Of a stretch of 64,000 bases of DNA, positions 42,494 through 55,192 are shown in pieces. Origin of the DNA: an uncultured Desulfovibrio sp. (GTDB lineage Bacteria > Desulfobacterota > Desulfovibrionia > Desulfovibrionales > Desulfovibrionaceae); contig CALBAX010000134.1 of NCBI GenBank assembly GCA_937926875.1, positions 124,001-188,000 on the forward strand, read 5' to 3'. Position numbers and translations under genes: made by a program. Each line of letters starts with the position of its first letter. Position 1 is the stretch's first letter. Below the pieces are notes generated by a model. That model was not told the DNA's origin and did no database searches. It worked only from the letters and a program-made list of their open reading frames with translations.

Positions 42494-44308
42494 ATGAATG
42501 CCGCCCGCCTCTTCCCCTTCCTGAACGAACTGCGCCACTACAGCCTGCGCGACTTCCGCGCCGATTTCGTCGCCGCGCTCACCGTCACCCCCATGGCCGT
42601 CCCCCAGGCCATGGCCTATGCCCTCATCGCCGGCGTGCACCCGCAATACGGCATCTATGCCTGCATGCTGCCGGTCATCGTGGCCGCCCTCTGGGGCTCG
42701 GCCCGCTATCTGGCCGCCGGGCCCACCAACGCCATCTCCATGGTGCTCTTCACCACCATGAGCACGGTCAGCATCGGCGGCATCACGGTGGCCAGCCTGC
42801 CCGAAGAGGCCCGCATGCCCTACATCTTCGGCATCGCCCTGCTCTGCGGCCTCATCCAGGTGGGCATGGGCCTTGCCCGTCTGGGCGAGCTGGCCAATTT
42901 CATTTCCCACTCCGTCATGGTGGCCTTCTCCGCCGGTGCGGCCCTGCTCATCGCGTCAGGCCAGCTCAAGACCGCGCTGGGCCTGCCTTCTTCCCAGGCC
43001 CAGGGCTTCTTCCCCCAGATGGATCATGTCATCCACAATTTCAGCCGGCTCAACATCTGGTGCCTGCTGGTCTCCGGTGGCACCATCCTGCTGATCCTTG
43101 TTTTCAAGCGCATCTCGCGCCGCTTCCCGGCCACCCTGGCGGCCCTGGTCATCATCTCCGCCGTCTCGGCCCTGCTGGGCCTCCACGAGCGGGGCGTACG
43201 TCTGGTGGGCGCCATCCCCAGCGTGATCCCGCCCCTCTCCCTGCCCCCGGCCTTCGACATGGACTCCATCCGCGACCTGTTCATGCCCTCCCTGGCCATC
43301 GCCCTGCTGGGCGCCGTGGAATCCCTGGCCATCGGCAAGCAGCTGGCGGGCATCCGGGGCGACCGCTTCGACGGCAGTCAGGAACTCATCGGCCAGGGCC
43401 TCGGCAACATGGCCGCGGGCCTCACCTCCGGCATCCCCGGCTGCGGCTCCTTCACCCGCAGCGCCCTGGTGGTCACCAGCGGCGGGCGCAGCCGCATGGG
43501 CACGGTCTTCTCCGGCCTGCTGGCCCTGCCCATGCTCTTCGTCATGGCACCGCTGGTCAGCTGGCTGCCCATGCCTGCCCTGGCGGGCGTGCTGCTGCTC
43601 ATCTCGGTGAACATGATCGACATCCCGGCCATCCGCCTCTGCCTGCGGGCCACGCGCATTGACCGCTGGGTGCTGCTCATCACCTTCGCGTCCACCCTGC
43701 TCCTCGATCTGGAGCGGGCCGTGTTCATCGGCGTGCTGCTCTCCCTGACCCTCTTCATCTACAAGGCGGCCCATCCGCGGGTGCGCCGCCTGCGGGCCAC
43801 GGACCCGCTCATGCGCTACGCCCCGGACCACATGCCCGAAGGTCTGGTGGTCTACGTCATCGAAGGCACGCTCTTCTTCGGCGCCATCCATGAGCTGGAG
43901 CGCCAGCTCTACGAAGAAGACGACACGCCGCCCCGGCTGGTGGTCCTGCACCTGACCCGCGTATTCTGGCTGGATGCCTCCGGCGCCCACGCCCTTGAGC
44001 AGTTCCTCGAACGCTGCTATGCCCGCAGTGTGCCGGTGGTGCTGGTAGTGGGCAGCCGCAACGTGCGCGACATCCTTGGCCGCACGGGCGTCATCGACTG
44101 CCTGAGCGACGGCTTCGTGGCCGATACCCTGAGCGACGGCCTGCGCATCGGCGTGGACATGCTGGACAGGCATATCCGCTGCCACACCGGCTGCCCCGAG
44201 GAATCCTGCCCCCCGGCCGCTGCCCCCCGCAGCGTGGACCAGCTGGCGCAACAGCGCCTGCAACAGATACGACCCGGAGACCCTGCGTCCCGCCATACGG
44301 AACATTGA
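42494..44308 (+). CDS. SulP-family anion transporter with STAS domain
   Basis: A 604-residue SulP (SLC26-like) permease. An N-terminal transport domain (about residues 20-430, some 12-14 membrane segments) has the signature AMAYALIAGVHPQYGIYACM and AAGPTNAISMVLF. A C-terminal cytoplasmic STAS domain (about 450-560) includes RVFWLDASGAHALEQF. Bacterial members carry sulfate, bicarbonate or dicarboxylates with H+ or Na+. In a sulfate reducer sulfate is attractive, but substrate is not set by sequence. The start at 42494 follows GGAG; the longer upstream frame lacks support. Its TGA overlaps the dus start. Confidence 0.92.
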   Translation: MNAARLFPFLNELRHYSLRDFRADFVAALTVTPMAVPQAMAYALIAGVHPQYGIYACMLPVIVAALWGSARYLAAGPTNAISMVLFTTMSTVSIGGITVASLPEEARMPYIFGIALLCGLIQVGMGLARLGELANFISHSVMVAFSAGAALLIASGQLKTALGLPSSQAQGFFPQMDHVIHNFSRLNIWCLLVSGGTILLILVFKRISRRFPATLAALVIISAVSALLGLHERGVRLVGAIPSVIPPLSLPPAFDMDSIRDLFMPSLAIALLGAVESLAIGKQLAGIRGDRFDGSQELIGQGLGNMAAGLTSGIPGCGSFTRSALVVTSGGRSRMGTVFSGLLALPMLFVMAPLVSWLPMPALAGVLLLISVNMIDIPAIRLCLRATRIDRWVLLITFASTLLLDLERAVFIGVLLSLTLFIYKAAHPRVRRLRATDPLMRYAPDHMPEGLVVYVIEGTLFFGAIHELERQLYEEDDTPPRLVVLHLTRVFWLDASGAHALEQFLERCYARSVPVVLVVGSRNVRDILGRTGVIDCLSDGFVADTLSDGLRIGVDMLDRHIRCHTGCPEESCPPAAAPRSVDQLAQQRLQQIRPGDPASRHTEH

Positions 44309-45306
44309 TGATGCACAAAGCCTTCTTCCTGCCGGGATCCCCGGCCACCCCTGACAGCCTGCCCTTCGACCGGGAGCATCCCTGGCTGGCACCCCTGGCC
44401 GGCTACAGCGACCTGCCCTTCCGCCTGCTCTGCCGCCGGTACGGCGCGGCGGTCTGCGTGACCGAGATGGTCAGCGCCAAGGGCCTTGTCTACCGCAGCC
44501 CCGGCACCGGCGAGCTGTTGCAGAGCCTGCCCGAAGACCAGCCGCTGGTGGTCCAGCTTTTCGGGGCCGAGGCATCCTTCCTGCAACGGGCCGTGGAGAT
44601 GCTCCGCGATGTGGGCTACGGCTGGTTCGATCTCAACATGGGCTGTTCGGTGGCCAAGGTCCTCAAGCAGGGGGCCGGGGCCGCCATGCTGGGCGATGTG
44701 CCCAACGCCCTCGAGGTGGCCCGCGCCATGCTCCAGGCCGCCGGTCCCGGACGGGTGGGCTTCAAGATCCGTCTGGGGCTGGACAGCCGGCGGCATGTCT
44801 GGCGCGACCTTTCCCTGCGCCTCCAGGATCTGGGCGCGGGCTGGATCACCCTGCACCCGCGCACGGCGCGCCAGGGCTTCGGCGGCGAGGCCGCCCACGA
44901 GGTGCTGGCCGAGCTCAAGCAGGCCCTGGACATCCCCCTCATCGCCAGCGGTGACCTGTTCAGCGCCCGGGACGGCTTGCGCGTGCTGGAGCAGACCGGC
45001 GTGGATACGGTCATGTACGCCCGGGGCGCCATGCACGGCCCGGCCATCTTCGAGGACCACCTCCACCTCTGCCGGGGCGAGGAGCCCCAGCCCTCCTCAC
45101 CGGCCGCCCTGCGGGCCATGGTCCTGCGCCACATGGAACTGGCCCAGGAGCTCTGCCCCGGTCGCGCCGCCCTCTGGAAGATGCGCAGCGTGGTGCCTCG
45201 CTATGTGCGCAGCCTGCCCGGCGTCAAGGCCCTGCGCCTCGAACTCTGCCGCTGCACCTCCTGGGAAGGCCTGCACGAGCTGATGGACCGCTTTTTGCCG
45301 GAATGA
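44308..45306 (+). CDS. dus: tRNA-dihydrouridine synthase
   Basis: A 332-residue Dus flavoprotein that reduces uridines in tRNA D-loops. The FMN TIM barrel begins WLAPLAGYSDLPFRLLCRRYGA. The catalytic Cys is in NMGCSVAKVLKQGAGAAML, where most family members have GCP; Ser replaces the Pro. The phosphate-binding ASGDLFS is also present. Two ATGs (44308, 44311) are possible; the first overlaps the SulP stop by one base (TGATG), suggesting translational coupling. Which Dus subgroup (A, B or C) is not clear. Confidence 0.93.
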   Translation: MMHKAFFLPGSPATPDSLPFDREHPWLAPLAGYSDLPFRLLCRRYGAAVCVTEMVSAKGLVYRSPGTGELLQSLPEDQPLVVQLFGAEASFLQRAVEMLRDVGYGWFDLNMGCSVAKVLKQGAGAAMLGDVPNALEVARAMLQAAGPGRVGFKIRLGLDSRRHVWRDLSLRLQDLGAGWITLHPRTARQGFGGEAAHEVLAELKQALDIPLIASGDLFSARDGLRVLEQTGVDTVMYARGAMHGPAIFEDHLHLCRGEEPQPSSPAALRAMVLRHMELAQELCPGRAALWKMRSVVPRYVRSLPGVKALRLELCRCTSWEGLHELMDRFLPE

Positions 45307-45312
45307 GATCTG

Positions 45313-45392
45313 TTGAGGGGGAAGGGGACTTTTTCCAGCGGAAAAAAGTCCCCTTCCCCCTCAAACTCCCCCATCCTTCAAAAACCGCTCAC
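45313..45392 (+). repeat. Palindromic intergenic repeat, copy E
   Basis: The palindrome at 45313-45364 has arms TTGAGGGGGAAGGGGACTTT and complement, about 22 bp, with CCAGCGG as loop. The flank is CTCCCCCATCCTTC then AAAAACCGCTC. It begins 7 bases after the dus stop. This is the clearest copy. Confidence 0.88.
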
Positions 45393-45649
45393 AACGTCCC
45401 GTGCTCCGCACAGGACGCCCGACAAGGAGACAGAAGGCCGCCCCTCCGGCGACGCCCTTCCGCATTACACGAGGAGAAATGCCCCTTCGCATCTGGGCAA
45501 GGCACCGCTCCGGCAACGCTTTTCTCCAGGCAATGGCATATCCGCCACAGACTGTCCCGCCCTTACGGCCCACGGTACCGCCGCCTGTCCCCAGCCATTT
45601 CCCGCCAATTGCGTGCGCCGATTGCCGTGCCGTCCATCCTCCTTGCCTC

Positions 45650-45678
45650 TTGACAGTATCCCCTGCTCACGGAACACT
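45650..45678 (+). promoter_or_regulatory. Possible promoter of ispH
   Basis: A perfect TTGACA (45650-45655) with a poor -10 (AACACT) at 17-base spacing, 31 bases before the start codon. The rest of the preceding 250 bases shows no gene. Confidence 0.35.
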
Positions 45679-45709
45679 GCCGGAAAGATTTTTTCCCCGG
45701 GAGAGAACT

Positions 45710-46561
45710 ATGGACGTCATCCGCGCCAAGACCGCCGGTTTCTGCATGGGGGTCGGACTGGCCCTGCAAAAACTGGACACCGCTCTGGAACAGCCCTGCG
45801 AGGGCCGCACCTGCACCCTGGGCCCCATCATCCACAACCCGCAGGTACTGGCCGATTATGAGGCCCTGGGGGTCTTCTGCGCCCAGGATCCTTCCCAGCT
45901 TGGTGCCTCGGACAGGGTCCTCATCCGTGCCCACGGCATTACCCGTCAGGTGGAAGAGGCTGTCCGCGTCACCGGCGCCGACGTGGTGGACGCCACCTGC
46001 CCCAAGGTCAAGCGCGCCCAGCTGGCCATCGAACGTGCCACCCGCGACGGTGCGGAGCTGCTGCTCTTCGGCGAGGCCGACCATCCCGAAGTGCGTGGGC
46101 TCGTCTCCTATGCCCACGGCCCGGCCCATGTGTTCGGCAGCCGTGACGAGCTGGCCGCCCTGCATGCGGACCCGGAACGTTCCTACGTGCTGGCCTCCCA
46201 GACCACCCAGGACCGCTCCGTCTTCGAACAGCTGGAAAAGGAACTGCGTGACCGGCTGCCCCGGCTCAAGGTGCTGGCCACCATCTGTGACGCCACCCGC
46301 GAGCGGCAGGAAGAAGCCCGCAGCATCGCCGCCCGGGTGGACGCCATGGTGGTGGTGGGCGGCCGGCAGAGCGGCAACACCCGCCGCCTGGCCGACCTGG
46401 CTGCCCAAAGCGGCATCAGCACCTATCATATAGAACAGGCCGAAGAACTGCGGGCCGAAGATTTTGCCGGCAAGACGCGCGTGGGCCTCACCGCCGGGGC
46501 CTCCACGCCCCGCAAGCTCATCGACGCCACCCAGCACTGGCTGGAACAGTTGCCGGATTAA
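45710..46561 (+). CDS. ispH: 4-hydroxy-3-methylbut-2-enyl diphosphate reductase
   Basis: A 283-residue IspH (LytB), the last enzyme of the MEP isoprenoid pathway, which reduces HMBPP to IPP and DMAPP with a [4Fe-4S] cluster. The three cluster cysteines are present: C12 in AKTAGFCMGVG, the Cys in DATCPKVKRAQ and that in ATICDATRERQ. The start at 45710 follows GGGAGAGAAC and the family begins at this point; the longer open frame upstream is not coding. It appears to be a single gene, ended by a branched GC hairpin at 46569-46606. Confidence 0.96.
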   Translation: MDVIRAKTAGFCMGVGLALQKLDTALEQPCEGRTCTLGPIIHNPQVLADYEALGVFCAQDPSQLGASDRVLIRAHGITRQVEEAVRVTGADVVDATCPKVKRAQLAIERATRDGAELLLFGEADHPEVRGLVSYAHGPAHVFGSRDELAALHADPERSYVLASQTTQDRSVFEQLEKELRDRLPRLKVLATICDATRERQEEARSIAARVDAMVVVGGRQSGNTRRLADLAAQSGISTYHIEQAEELRAEDFAGKTRVGLTAGASTPRKLIDATQHWLEQLPD

Positions 46562-46568
46562 ACGGCAT

Positions 46569-46606
46569 GTCGCGGGGCACTGCTGCATGCCCCGCAGGCC
46601 CGCGAC
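46569..46606 (+). terminator. Branched GC hairpin after ispH
   Basis: An outer stem GTCGCGGG/CCCGCGAC encloses GGGGCA/TGCCCC. There is no T-run, so it may protect the mRNA end instead of terminating. Confidence 0.35.
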
Positions 46607-46849
46607 CTTGTGAACAAAAGGCTTTGTCGCACGGCTCACATGGCAAAAAAACTTTTCTGCCGTCCCCGGTCCTCGCGGCGCTGCCCCTCCTGCCCCGGCC
46701 AGGGCCCTCCGGGCATTACCCTTATTTTTTTCTCGTATTTGTTTGCCGGCAGGATGTCCCTTCCGGCACGCGGGGCCTGGGCCCACTGCTGTTTATAACA
46801 GTTTTGATTTGATGACTATTTTTAGACAGCAGCGCAGTATGTCGATAAT

Positions 46850-46865
46850 TGTGATATTTTTCACC
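46850..46865. promoter_or_regulatory. CRP/FNR-type palindrome upstream of selB
   Basis: TGTGA-TATTTT-TCACC in a short AT-rich patch (about 46795-46865), which is the likely promoter region of selB, 167 bases from the start codon. One base differs from the TGTGA-N6-TCACA consensus. The regulator is unknown. Confidence 0.45.
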
Positions 46866-47031
46866 AGAGAGCTGGCGGCCTGAAACTTCTCCGGTCGTCT
46901 GCCGCAGCCGTTTGCAAAGCCCCGCTCTCTGGCGTACACTGAAAACCAGTTCCGCACACGGGGCAGCCCCCGTTCACCGGGCCGCCGCAAGGCGTTCCCG
47001 GCGGGGCTCCTGTGTTTTTTCTGGGGGTAGA

Positions 47032-48975
47032 ATGGCTCTGATCCTGGGTACCGCCGGTCACATCGACCACGGCAAGACATCTCTGGTCCGCGCACTGACG
47101 GGCATCGACTGCGACCGTCTGGAAGAAGAGAAGCGGCGCGGCATCACCATCGAACTGGGCTTCGCCTGGGTCCCCATGCCGGGTGGCGAACGCCTGGGCA
47201 TCGTGGACGTTCCCGGCCATGAACGCTTCGTCAAGAACATGGTGGCCGGTGCCGCCGGTGTGGACTTCGTCATGCTGGTCATCGCCGCCGACGAAGGCGT
47301 CATGCCCCAGACCCGCGAACATCTGGAGATCTGTTCCCTGCTGGGCATCCGGCACGGCTTCGTGGCCCTGACCAAGGTCGACATGGTGGACGCGGACTGG
47401 CTGGAACTGGTGCAGGAAGACGTGCGCGCCTTCCTGCAGGGCACGTTCCTGGAAGGCGCCCCCATCTTCCCTGTCTCCTCCAGCACGGGCCAGGGCATCC
47501 CGGCCCTGCGCGAACATATCCTGGCCTGCGCCAGCAGCCTGCCGCCCCGGCACGGTTCCGACATCTTCCGCCTGCCGGTGGACCGTGTGTTCACCCTCAA
47601 GGGGCATGGCACGGTCATCACGGGCACGGTCATCTCCGGCGCGGTCAGCGAAGGGGACGAGCTCTGCTTCATGCCCGGCGCCCTGCCCACCCGCGCCCGC
47701 AGCCTCCAGCGCCACAGCAGCAGCGTGGAGATGGTCCGCGCCGGCGAACGCTGCGCCGTCAACGTGCAGGGCCTGGAAGTGACGGACATCCACCGCGGCA
47801 ACACCCTCTGCCGTCCCGATACGCTGTTCCCCTCCCGCCGCTGGCTGGTGCGCCTGCACTGCCTCAAGTCCGCGCCGCGTCCCCTGCGCCAGCGCACCGA
47901 GGTCCACTTCCACCACGCCACGCAGGAATGCGCGGCCCGGGTGGTCTTCTTCGACCGTGACCGTCTGGCCCCCGGCGACTCCTGCCTGGCCGAGCTGCGC
48001 TTTTCCAGTGATATGGTGGGCGTCTTCGGCGACCATTGCGTGCTGCGCGCCTATTCGCCCCTGCGCACCGTGGCCGGCGGTACCATCGTCAGTCCCCTGC
48101 CGCCCCTGCTGCGCCGCAAGGATCCGGATTTCCAAAACAAGCTCGACTTGCTGGCCCGTCTGCCCGAACTGGCCGCCCCCGAATACGTCACGGCCCATTC
48201 CGGCCTCGACCTCACCAGGGCGGCCCTGAGCCTCAGCGGCAGCGCGGGCGCCAGCCACAACCAGATGCAGGTGCTCACCGGCCAGAGCGCCGCGGCCCTG
48301 CAAAAGCAGCTGGTGCATCTTTCCTCCCAGGGCGAAGCCATCTGCTGGCACAAGGAAGGCCGCATGTGGATCGCCAGCCTGCAGTTCGAGGCCCTGATCC
48401 GCGCCTGCCTGGACAGGGCCGCCGCCCTGCACGCCAAGAACCCGCTCAAGCCCTCGCTGCCCAGCGGTGCCCTGTGTGCCGGCTGGGCTGCCAAACTGCC
48501 CCAGCGCCTGGTGACGCGCGTGCTGGAAGCGGCCCAGAAAAAGGGCCTGCTGGTGGCCGAAGGCGACGGCCTGCGTCTGGCCAGCCACAAGGTCACGCTG
48601 GCTTCCGACCAGGAAGGCCTGAGCCGCAAGCTGCTGGAGGCCCATGTCAGTGCGGGCCTGACCCCGCCCAACCTCAAGGACGTGCTCGAGGAACTGGGCG
48701 TGGGCAGCAAGGAGGCCGCGCCCGTCCTGCGCCTGCTCTGCGAACAGAAGAAGCTGGTGCGCGTCAGGGACGGCCTGTACTACAGCAACGAGGCCGTGGA
48801 AGAGATCCTGGACAAGGTGCGCCAGTGGTTCAGCGACCACGAGGATCTGGACGTGGGCGGCCTCAAGGAGATCCTGGGCCTCTCGCGCAAGTACCTCATC
48901 GCCCTGCTGGAATTCATGGACAGGGAAAAGATCACCGTCCGGGTGGGAGACGCCCGGCAGTACCGGGGCCGTTAG
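47032..48975 (+). CDS. selB: Selenocysteine-specific elongation factor SelB
   Basis: A 647-residue GTPase that brings Sec-tRNA to UGA codons followed by a SECIS hairpin. The N-terminal EF-Tu-like part has GTAGHIDHGKTSLVRALTG, RRGITIELGFAW, DVPGHERFVKNMVAG and ALTKVDMVD. The C-terminal half (about 370-647) consists of winged-helix modules that bind SECIS RNA, with the last repeats visible around LKDVLEELGVGSKEAAPVLR and LKEILGLSRKYLIALLEFMD. The start at 47032 follows GGGGGTAG. selA, selC and selD are not in the window. Its presence supports Sec decoding for the UGA-containing gene at 24.4 kb. Confidence 0.97.
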   Translation: MALILGTAGHIDHGKTSLVRALTGIDCDRLEEEKRRGITIELGFAWVPMPGGERLGIVDVPGHERFVKNMVAGAAGVDFVMLVIAADEGVMPQTREHLEICSLLGIRHGFVALTKVDMVDADWLELVQEDVRAFLQGTFLEGAPIFPVSSSTGQGIPALREHILACASSLPPRHGSDIFRLPVDRVFTLKGHGTVITGTVISGAVSEGDELCFMPGALPTRARSLQRHSSSVEMVRAGERCAVNVQGLEVTDIHRGNTLCRPDTLFPSRRWLVRLHCLKSAPRPLRQRTEVHFHHATQECAARVVFFDRDRLAPGDSCLAELRFSSDMVGVFGDHCVLRAYSPLRTVAGGTIVSPLPPLLRRKDPDFQNKLDLLARLPELAAPEYVTAHSGLDLTRAALSLSGSAGASHNQMQVLTGQSAAALQKQLVHLSSQGEAICWHKEGRMWIASLQFEALIRACLDRAAALHAKNPLKPSLPSGALCAGWAAKLPQRLVTRVLEAAQKKGLLVAEGDGLRLASHKVTLASDQEGLSRKLLEAHVSAGLTPPNLKDVLEELGVGSKEAAPVLRLLCEQKKLVRVRDGLYYSNEAVEEILDKVRQWFSDHEDLDVGGLKEILGLSRKYLIALLEFMDREKITVRVGDARQYRGR

Positions 48976-49101
48976 GGACAGTCCCTGTCCGGTGGCCGGA
49001 AGGTCGCCGCCCGAGGCCCGGCAACAACAGCGTCATGCTCCGGCGACCGCGCCCGCGGCCGCCCGTGTCCGGGCGGGAGCCTCCGTCTCCGGACGGCACA
49101 A

Positions 49102-49124
49102 AGTTTGAGACGCCCGGCGTTTCA
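49102..49124. promoter_or_regulatory. Palindrome upstream of the CoA-disulfide reductase-like gene
   Basis: TTTGAGACGCC-C-GGCGTTTCAAA, 11-bp arms with one mismatch, 32 bases before the start at 49156. There is no T-run. It may be an operator or a leader hairpin. Confidence 0.45.
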
Positions 49125-49155
49125 AACGCCAATTGCTCTACAAGGAGAATCTATC

Positions 49156-50865
49156 ATGGCACAGAAAATCCTGGTTATCGGCGGCGTCGCCCTGGGTCCC
49201 AAGGCAGCCTGCCGCTGCAAGCGCCTGATGCCCGACGCCGAGATCACCCTGGTGGATGAAAACCTCTTCATCTCCTACGGCGGCTGCGGCATCCCTTATT
49301 ATGTGTCCGGCGAGGTCAACAACCTCGACGACCTGCGCGCCACGCCCTACCATACTGTGCGTGACCCTGAATTCTTCCGTACCATGAAAGGCATCACCGT
49401 GCGCAACCAGACCCGCGCCATGGCCATCGACCGCGCCGCCAAGACCCTGCTGGTGCGCAACGTGGTCACCGGCGAGGAAGAGAAGCTGCCTTACGACAAG
49501 CTGGTGCTGGCCACCGGCGCCACGCCGCGCCTGCCTCCGGTGGAAGGCCATGACCTCAAGAACGTCCTGACCCTCACCCGCCTGGAAGCTGCCGACGCCA
49601 TCCGCAAGGCCTGCGAACACGGCCAGGTCAGCGAGGCCGTCATCGTGGGCGGCGGTTTCATCGGTCTGGAAGCCGCCGTGGCCCTGTCCGACATGTGGGG
49701 CGTCAAGGTCAGCGTGGTGGAGATGATGGACCAGATGCTGCCCGGCGTGCTCTCCCACAACATGGGCAAGATGGCCGCCCACGACTGCGAGGCCCACGGC
49801 CTGTCCGTCTACACCTCTGAAAAGGTCGTCAAGCTGGAAGGCAAGGACGGCGCCGTGTGCAAGGTCGTCACCGACAAGCGCGAACTGCCCGCCCAGCTGG
49901 TGATCTTTGCCGCCGGTTTCCTGCCCAACGGCCAGCTGGCCAAGGACGCCGGCCTGGAAGTGGCCCCCTTCGGCGCCATCGTGGTCAATGAAAAGATGCA
50001 GACCAGCGACCCCGACATCTACGCCGGCGGCGACTGCGTTGCCATCAAGAACCTCATCACCGGCAAGCTGGGCTACCTGCCCCTGGGCAGCATGGCCAAC
50101 CGTCAGGGCCGCGTCATCGGCACCAACCTGGCCGGCGGCGACGCCAGCTTCCCCGGCTTCGTGGGCACCTGGGCCGTGAAACTGTTCGACATGTCCTTCT
50201 GCGGCGCCGGCCTGACCGTGGAGCGGGCCCGCAAGGAAGGCTATGACGCCATCTCCGTGGCCGTGGAACAGCTGGACCGCGCCCACTTCTATCCCGAAAA
50301 GAACATGATGAGCCTGGAACTGGTGGTGGACAAGAGCGACCGCCGCGTGCTGGGCATCCAGGGCGCCTGCACCGCTGGTGACGCCCTCAAGGCCCGCGTG
50401 GACGCCGTGGCCGCCGTGCTGCAGTACGGCAAGCCCACCGTGGAAGACATCTCCAACCTGGAGATCTCCTACGCGCCGCCTTTCGCCTCCGCCATGGACG
50501 TGGTCAACGTGGTGGGCAACGTGGCCGACAACGTGCTGGCCGGCCGGGTGAAGCCCATCACCGCCGAAGAGTTCATGGCGCTGTGGGAAAAGCGCGCCGA
50601 GAACAACATCTTCTTCATCGACGCCCGTCCCGCCAAGGCCGGCCAGGCCGTCCAGGCCGTCCATCCCGAATGGCACTCCATCTCCCTGGAAGAGATGCCC
50701 GCCCGGGTCAACGAAGTGCCTAGGGACCGCCCTGTGGCCATCATCTGCAATACCGGTCTGCGCGCCTATGACAGCGTGCTGATCCTGGCCCGCAACGGCA
50801 TCACCGACGTGGTCAATGCTGCCGGCGGCATGCAGGCCGTGCTCAAGACCGGCGGCAAGGTCTAG
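49156..50865 (+). CDS. CoA-disulfide reductase/rhodanese fusion flavoprotein
   Basis: A 569-residue FAD- and NAD(P)H-dependent protein. An N-terminal pyridine nucleotide-disulfide reductase part (1-450) has a GxGxxG-like start (VIGGVALGPKAA), the single redox Cys C44 in SYGGCGIPYYVSG, a second dinucleotide fold (IVGGGFIGLEAA) and YAGGDCVA. A C-terminal rhodanese domain (about 470-565) has active C531 in IICNTGLRAY. This architecture is known in CoA-disulfide reductases and NADH-dependent polysulfide/persulfide reductases. In a sulfidogenic organism a role in polysulfide or persulfide reduction is plausible. AAGGAG precedes the start, and a terminator follows. Confidence 0.92.
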   Translation: MAQKILVIGGVALGPKAACRCKRLMPDAEITLVDENLFISYGGCGIPYYVSGEVNNLDDLRATPYHTVRDPEFFRTMKGITVRNQTRAMAIDRAAKTLLVRNVVTGEEEKLPYDKLVLATGATPRLPPVEGHDLKNVLTLTRLEAADAIRKACEHGQVSEAVIVGGGFIGLEAAVALSDMWGVKVSVVEMMDQMLPGVLSHNMGKMAAHDCEAHGLSVYTSEKVVKLEGKDGAVCKVVTDKRELPAQLVIFAAGFLPNGQLAKDAGLEVAPFGAIVVNEKMQTSDPDIYAGGDCVAIKNLITGKLGYLPLGSMANRQGRVIGTNLAGGDASFPGFVGTWAVKLFDMSFCGAGLTVERARKEGYDAISVAVEQLDRAHFYPEKNMMSLELVVDKSDRRVLGIQGACTAGDALKARVDAVAAVLQYGKPTVEDISNLEISYAPPFASAMDVVNVVGNVADNVLAGRVKPITAEEFMALWEKRAENNIFFIDARPAKAGQAVQAVHPEWHSISLEEMPARVNEVPRDRPVAIICNTGLRAYDSVLILARNGITDVVNAAGGMQAVLKTGGKV

Positions 50866-50888
50866 CTTCCTGTCCTTGTGACCTGTCC

Positions 50889-50918
50889 AAGGGGCTCCCG
50901 TCAGGGGGCCCCTTTTTT
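50889..50918 (+). terminator. Terminator of the CoA-disulfide reductase-like gene
   Basis: AAGGGGC (50889-50895) pairs with GCCCCTT, followed by a T-run to 50918. Confidence 0.85.
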
Positions 50919-51406
50919 CATGGATCGTTGGTCCCCTCTTCCCGAAGGACGGCGGTGCGCCCGGGACGCGCCCGGCTGGCCGTCCATGGAGGCCGGCGGC
51001 ATGTCCCCCTGCGCATCCCTTTCCCTCTCTTTCCCGGATTGCCGCCAGGGCGATCTGTCCCCTGGCGTGCCATTCCTCCCTTCTGCGCTGCCCCTGTCGT
51101 GCCGGTCACATGCTTTCCCCTGCCTCCCCGCTGCCCCGGCTGCCGGAAAGCGCCTGCAAAGCCTTGCGCAGCGCCGCTTTGCGGGCTATGATCGCATGAC
51201 ACATTTCATGGGATTTTCCGTAGTTGCCTTTTGTCGCCCTTTTTAGTAGGCAGCCTGAAGAGAGACAAAGGCGGTGGTCACGCGTCCTGCGGGGCCGCAG
51301 CGGCTCAAAATCGTTCTAACACCTTTGTTTCTCTTGCAAAAATGCTTGCGCATTTTTTTTCATGGCCTGACCACATTAGACTGTTCAAACAAACAATTTT
51401 GTGGTA
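50919..51406. other. Long region upstream of por, no gene seen
   Basis: GC-rich up to about 51290 with no credible gene, then AT-rich. The AT-rich part has a hairpin with a T-run (AAAAATGC-TTGC-GCATTTTT, about 51339-51358), which is a possible terminator or attenuator. It also has the AAAATTGTTTGTT-type element (minus strand, about 51385-51400) shared with the AEC region at 38.1 kb. Confidence 0.5.
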
Positions 51407-51422
51407 GGGCTCATCCATTGCG
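51407..51422 (+). promoter_or_regulatory. Candidate sigma-54 promoter of por
   Basis: GGGCTC-ATCCA-TTGCG matches TGGCAC-N5-TTGCW at 8 of 11 positions with the invariant GG and GC correctly spaced. The leader would be about 160 bases. As I recall, a sigma-54 promoter has been reported for the homologous operon of Desulfovibrio vulgaris. Confidence 0.5.
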
Positions 51423-51592
51423 AACAGGCACGGTCCCGGCCGTTTTTTCGGGCTTCTTCCGCCCGGGCCGCTCCGGCCTCATGCCACGGCATGATGCGAT
51501 GGATCCTCTCTGTTTGCACAAGACCACCGGCCTGCCGGTGTGTCCATTCCGGAAAAACATGCGCGCCAAGATAGACGCGCAAGGAGGAACAG

Positions 51593-55141
<3,549 letters not shown>

Positions 55142-55165
55142 GCCGGCATACGCTGAATGAATGAA

Positions 55166-55192
55166 GGGGCGCGGCCGCAACGGCCGCGCCCC
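55166..55192 (+). terminator. Strong GC hairpin after por
   Basis: A perfect 12-bp stem GGGGCGCGGCCG/CGGCCGCGCCCC with a CAA loop, 24 bases after the stop. There is no T-run, so read-through into pta is possible. Confidence 0.6.

Noticed and set aside
46567..46812. A small plus-strand frame after ispH.
   Set aside because: It has no ribosome site, biased composition or family resemblance and covers a GC hairpin.
46900..47031. A possible selC (tRNA-Sec) upstream of selB.
   Set aside because: No anticodon arm TTCAAAT-like sequence, acceptor pairing or CCA end could be found in the GC hairpins there.
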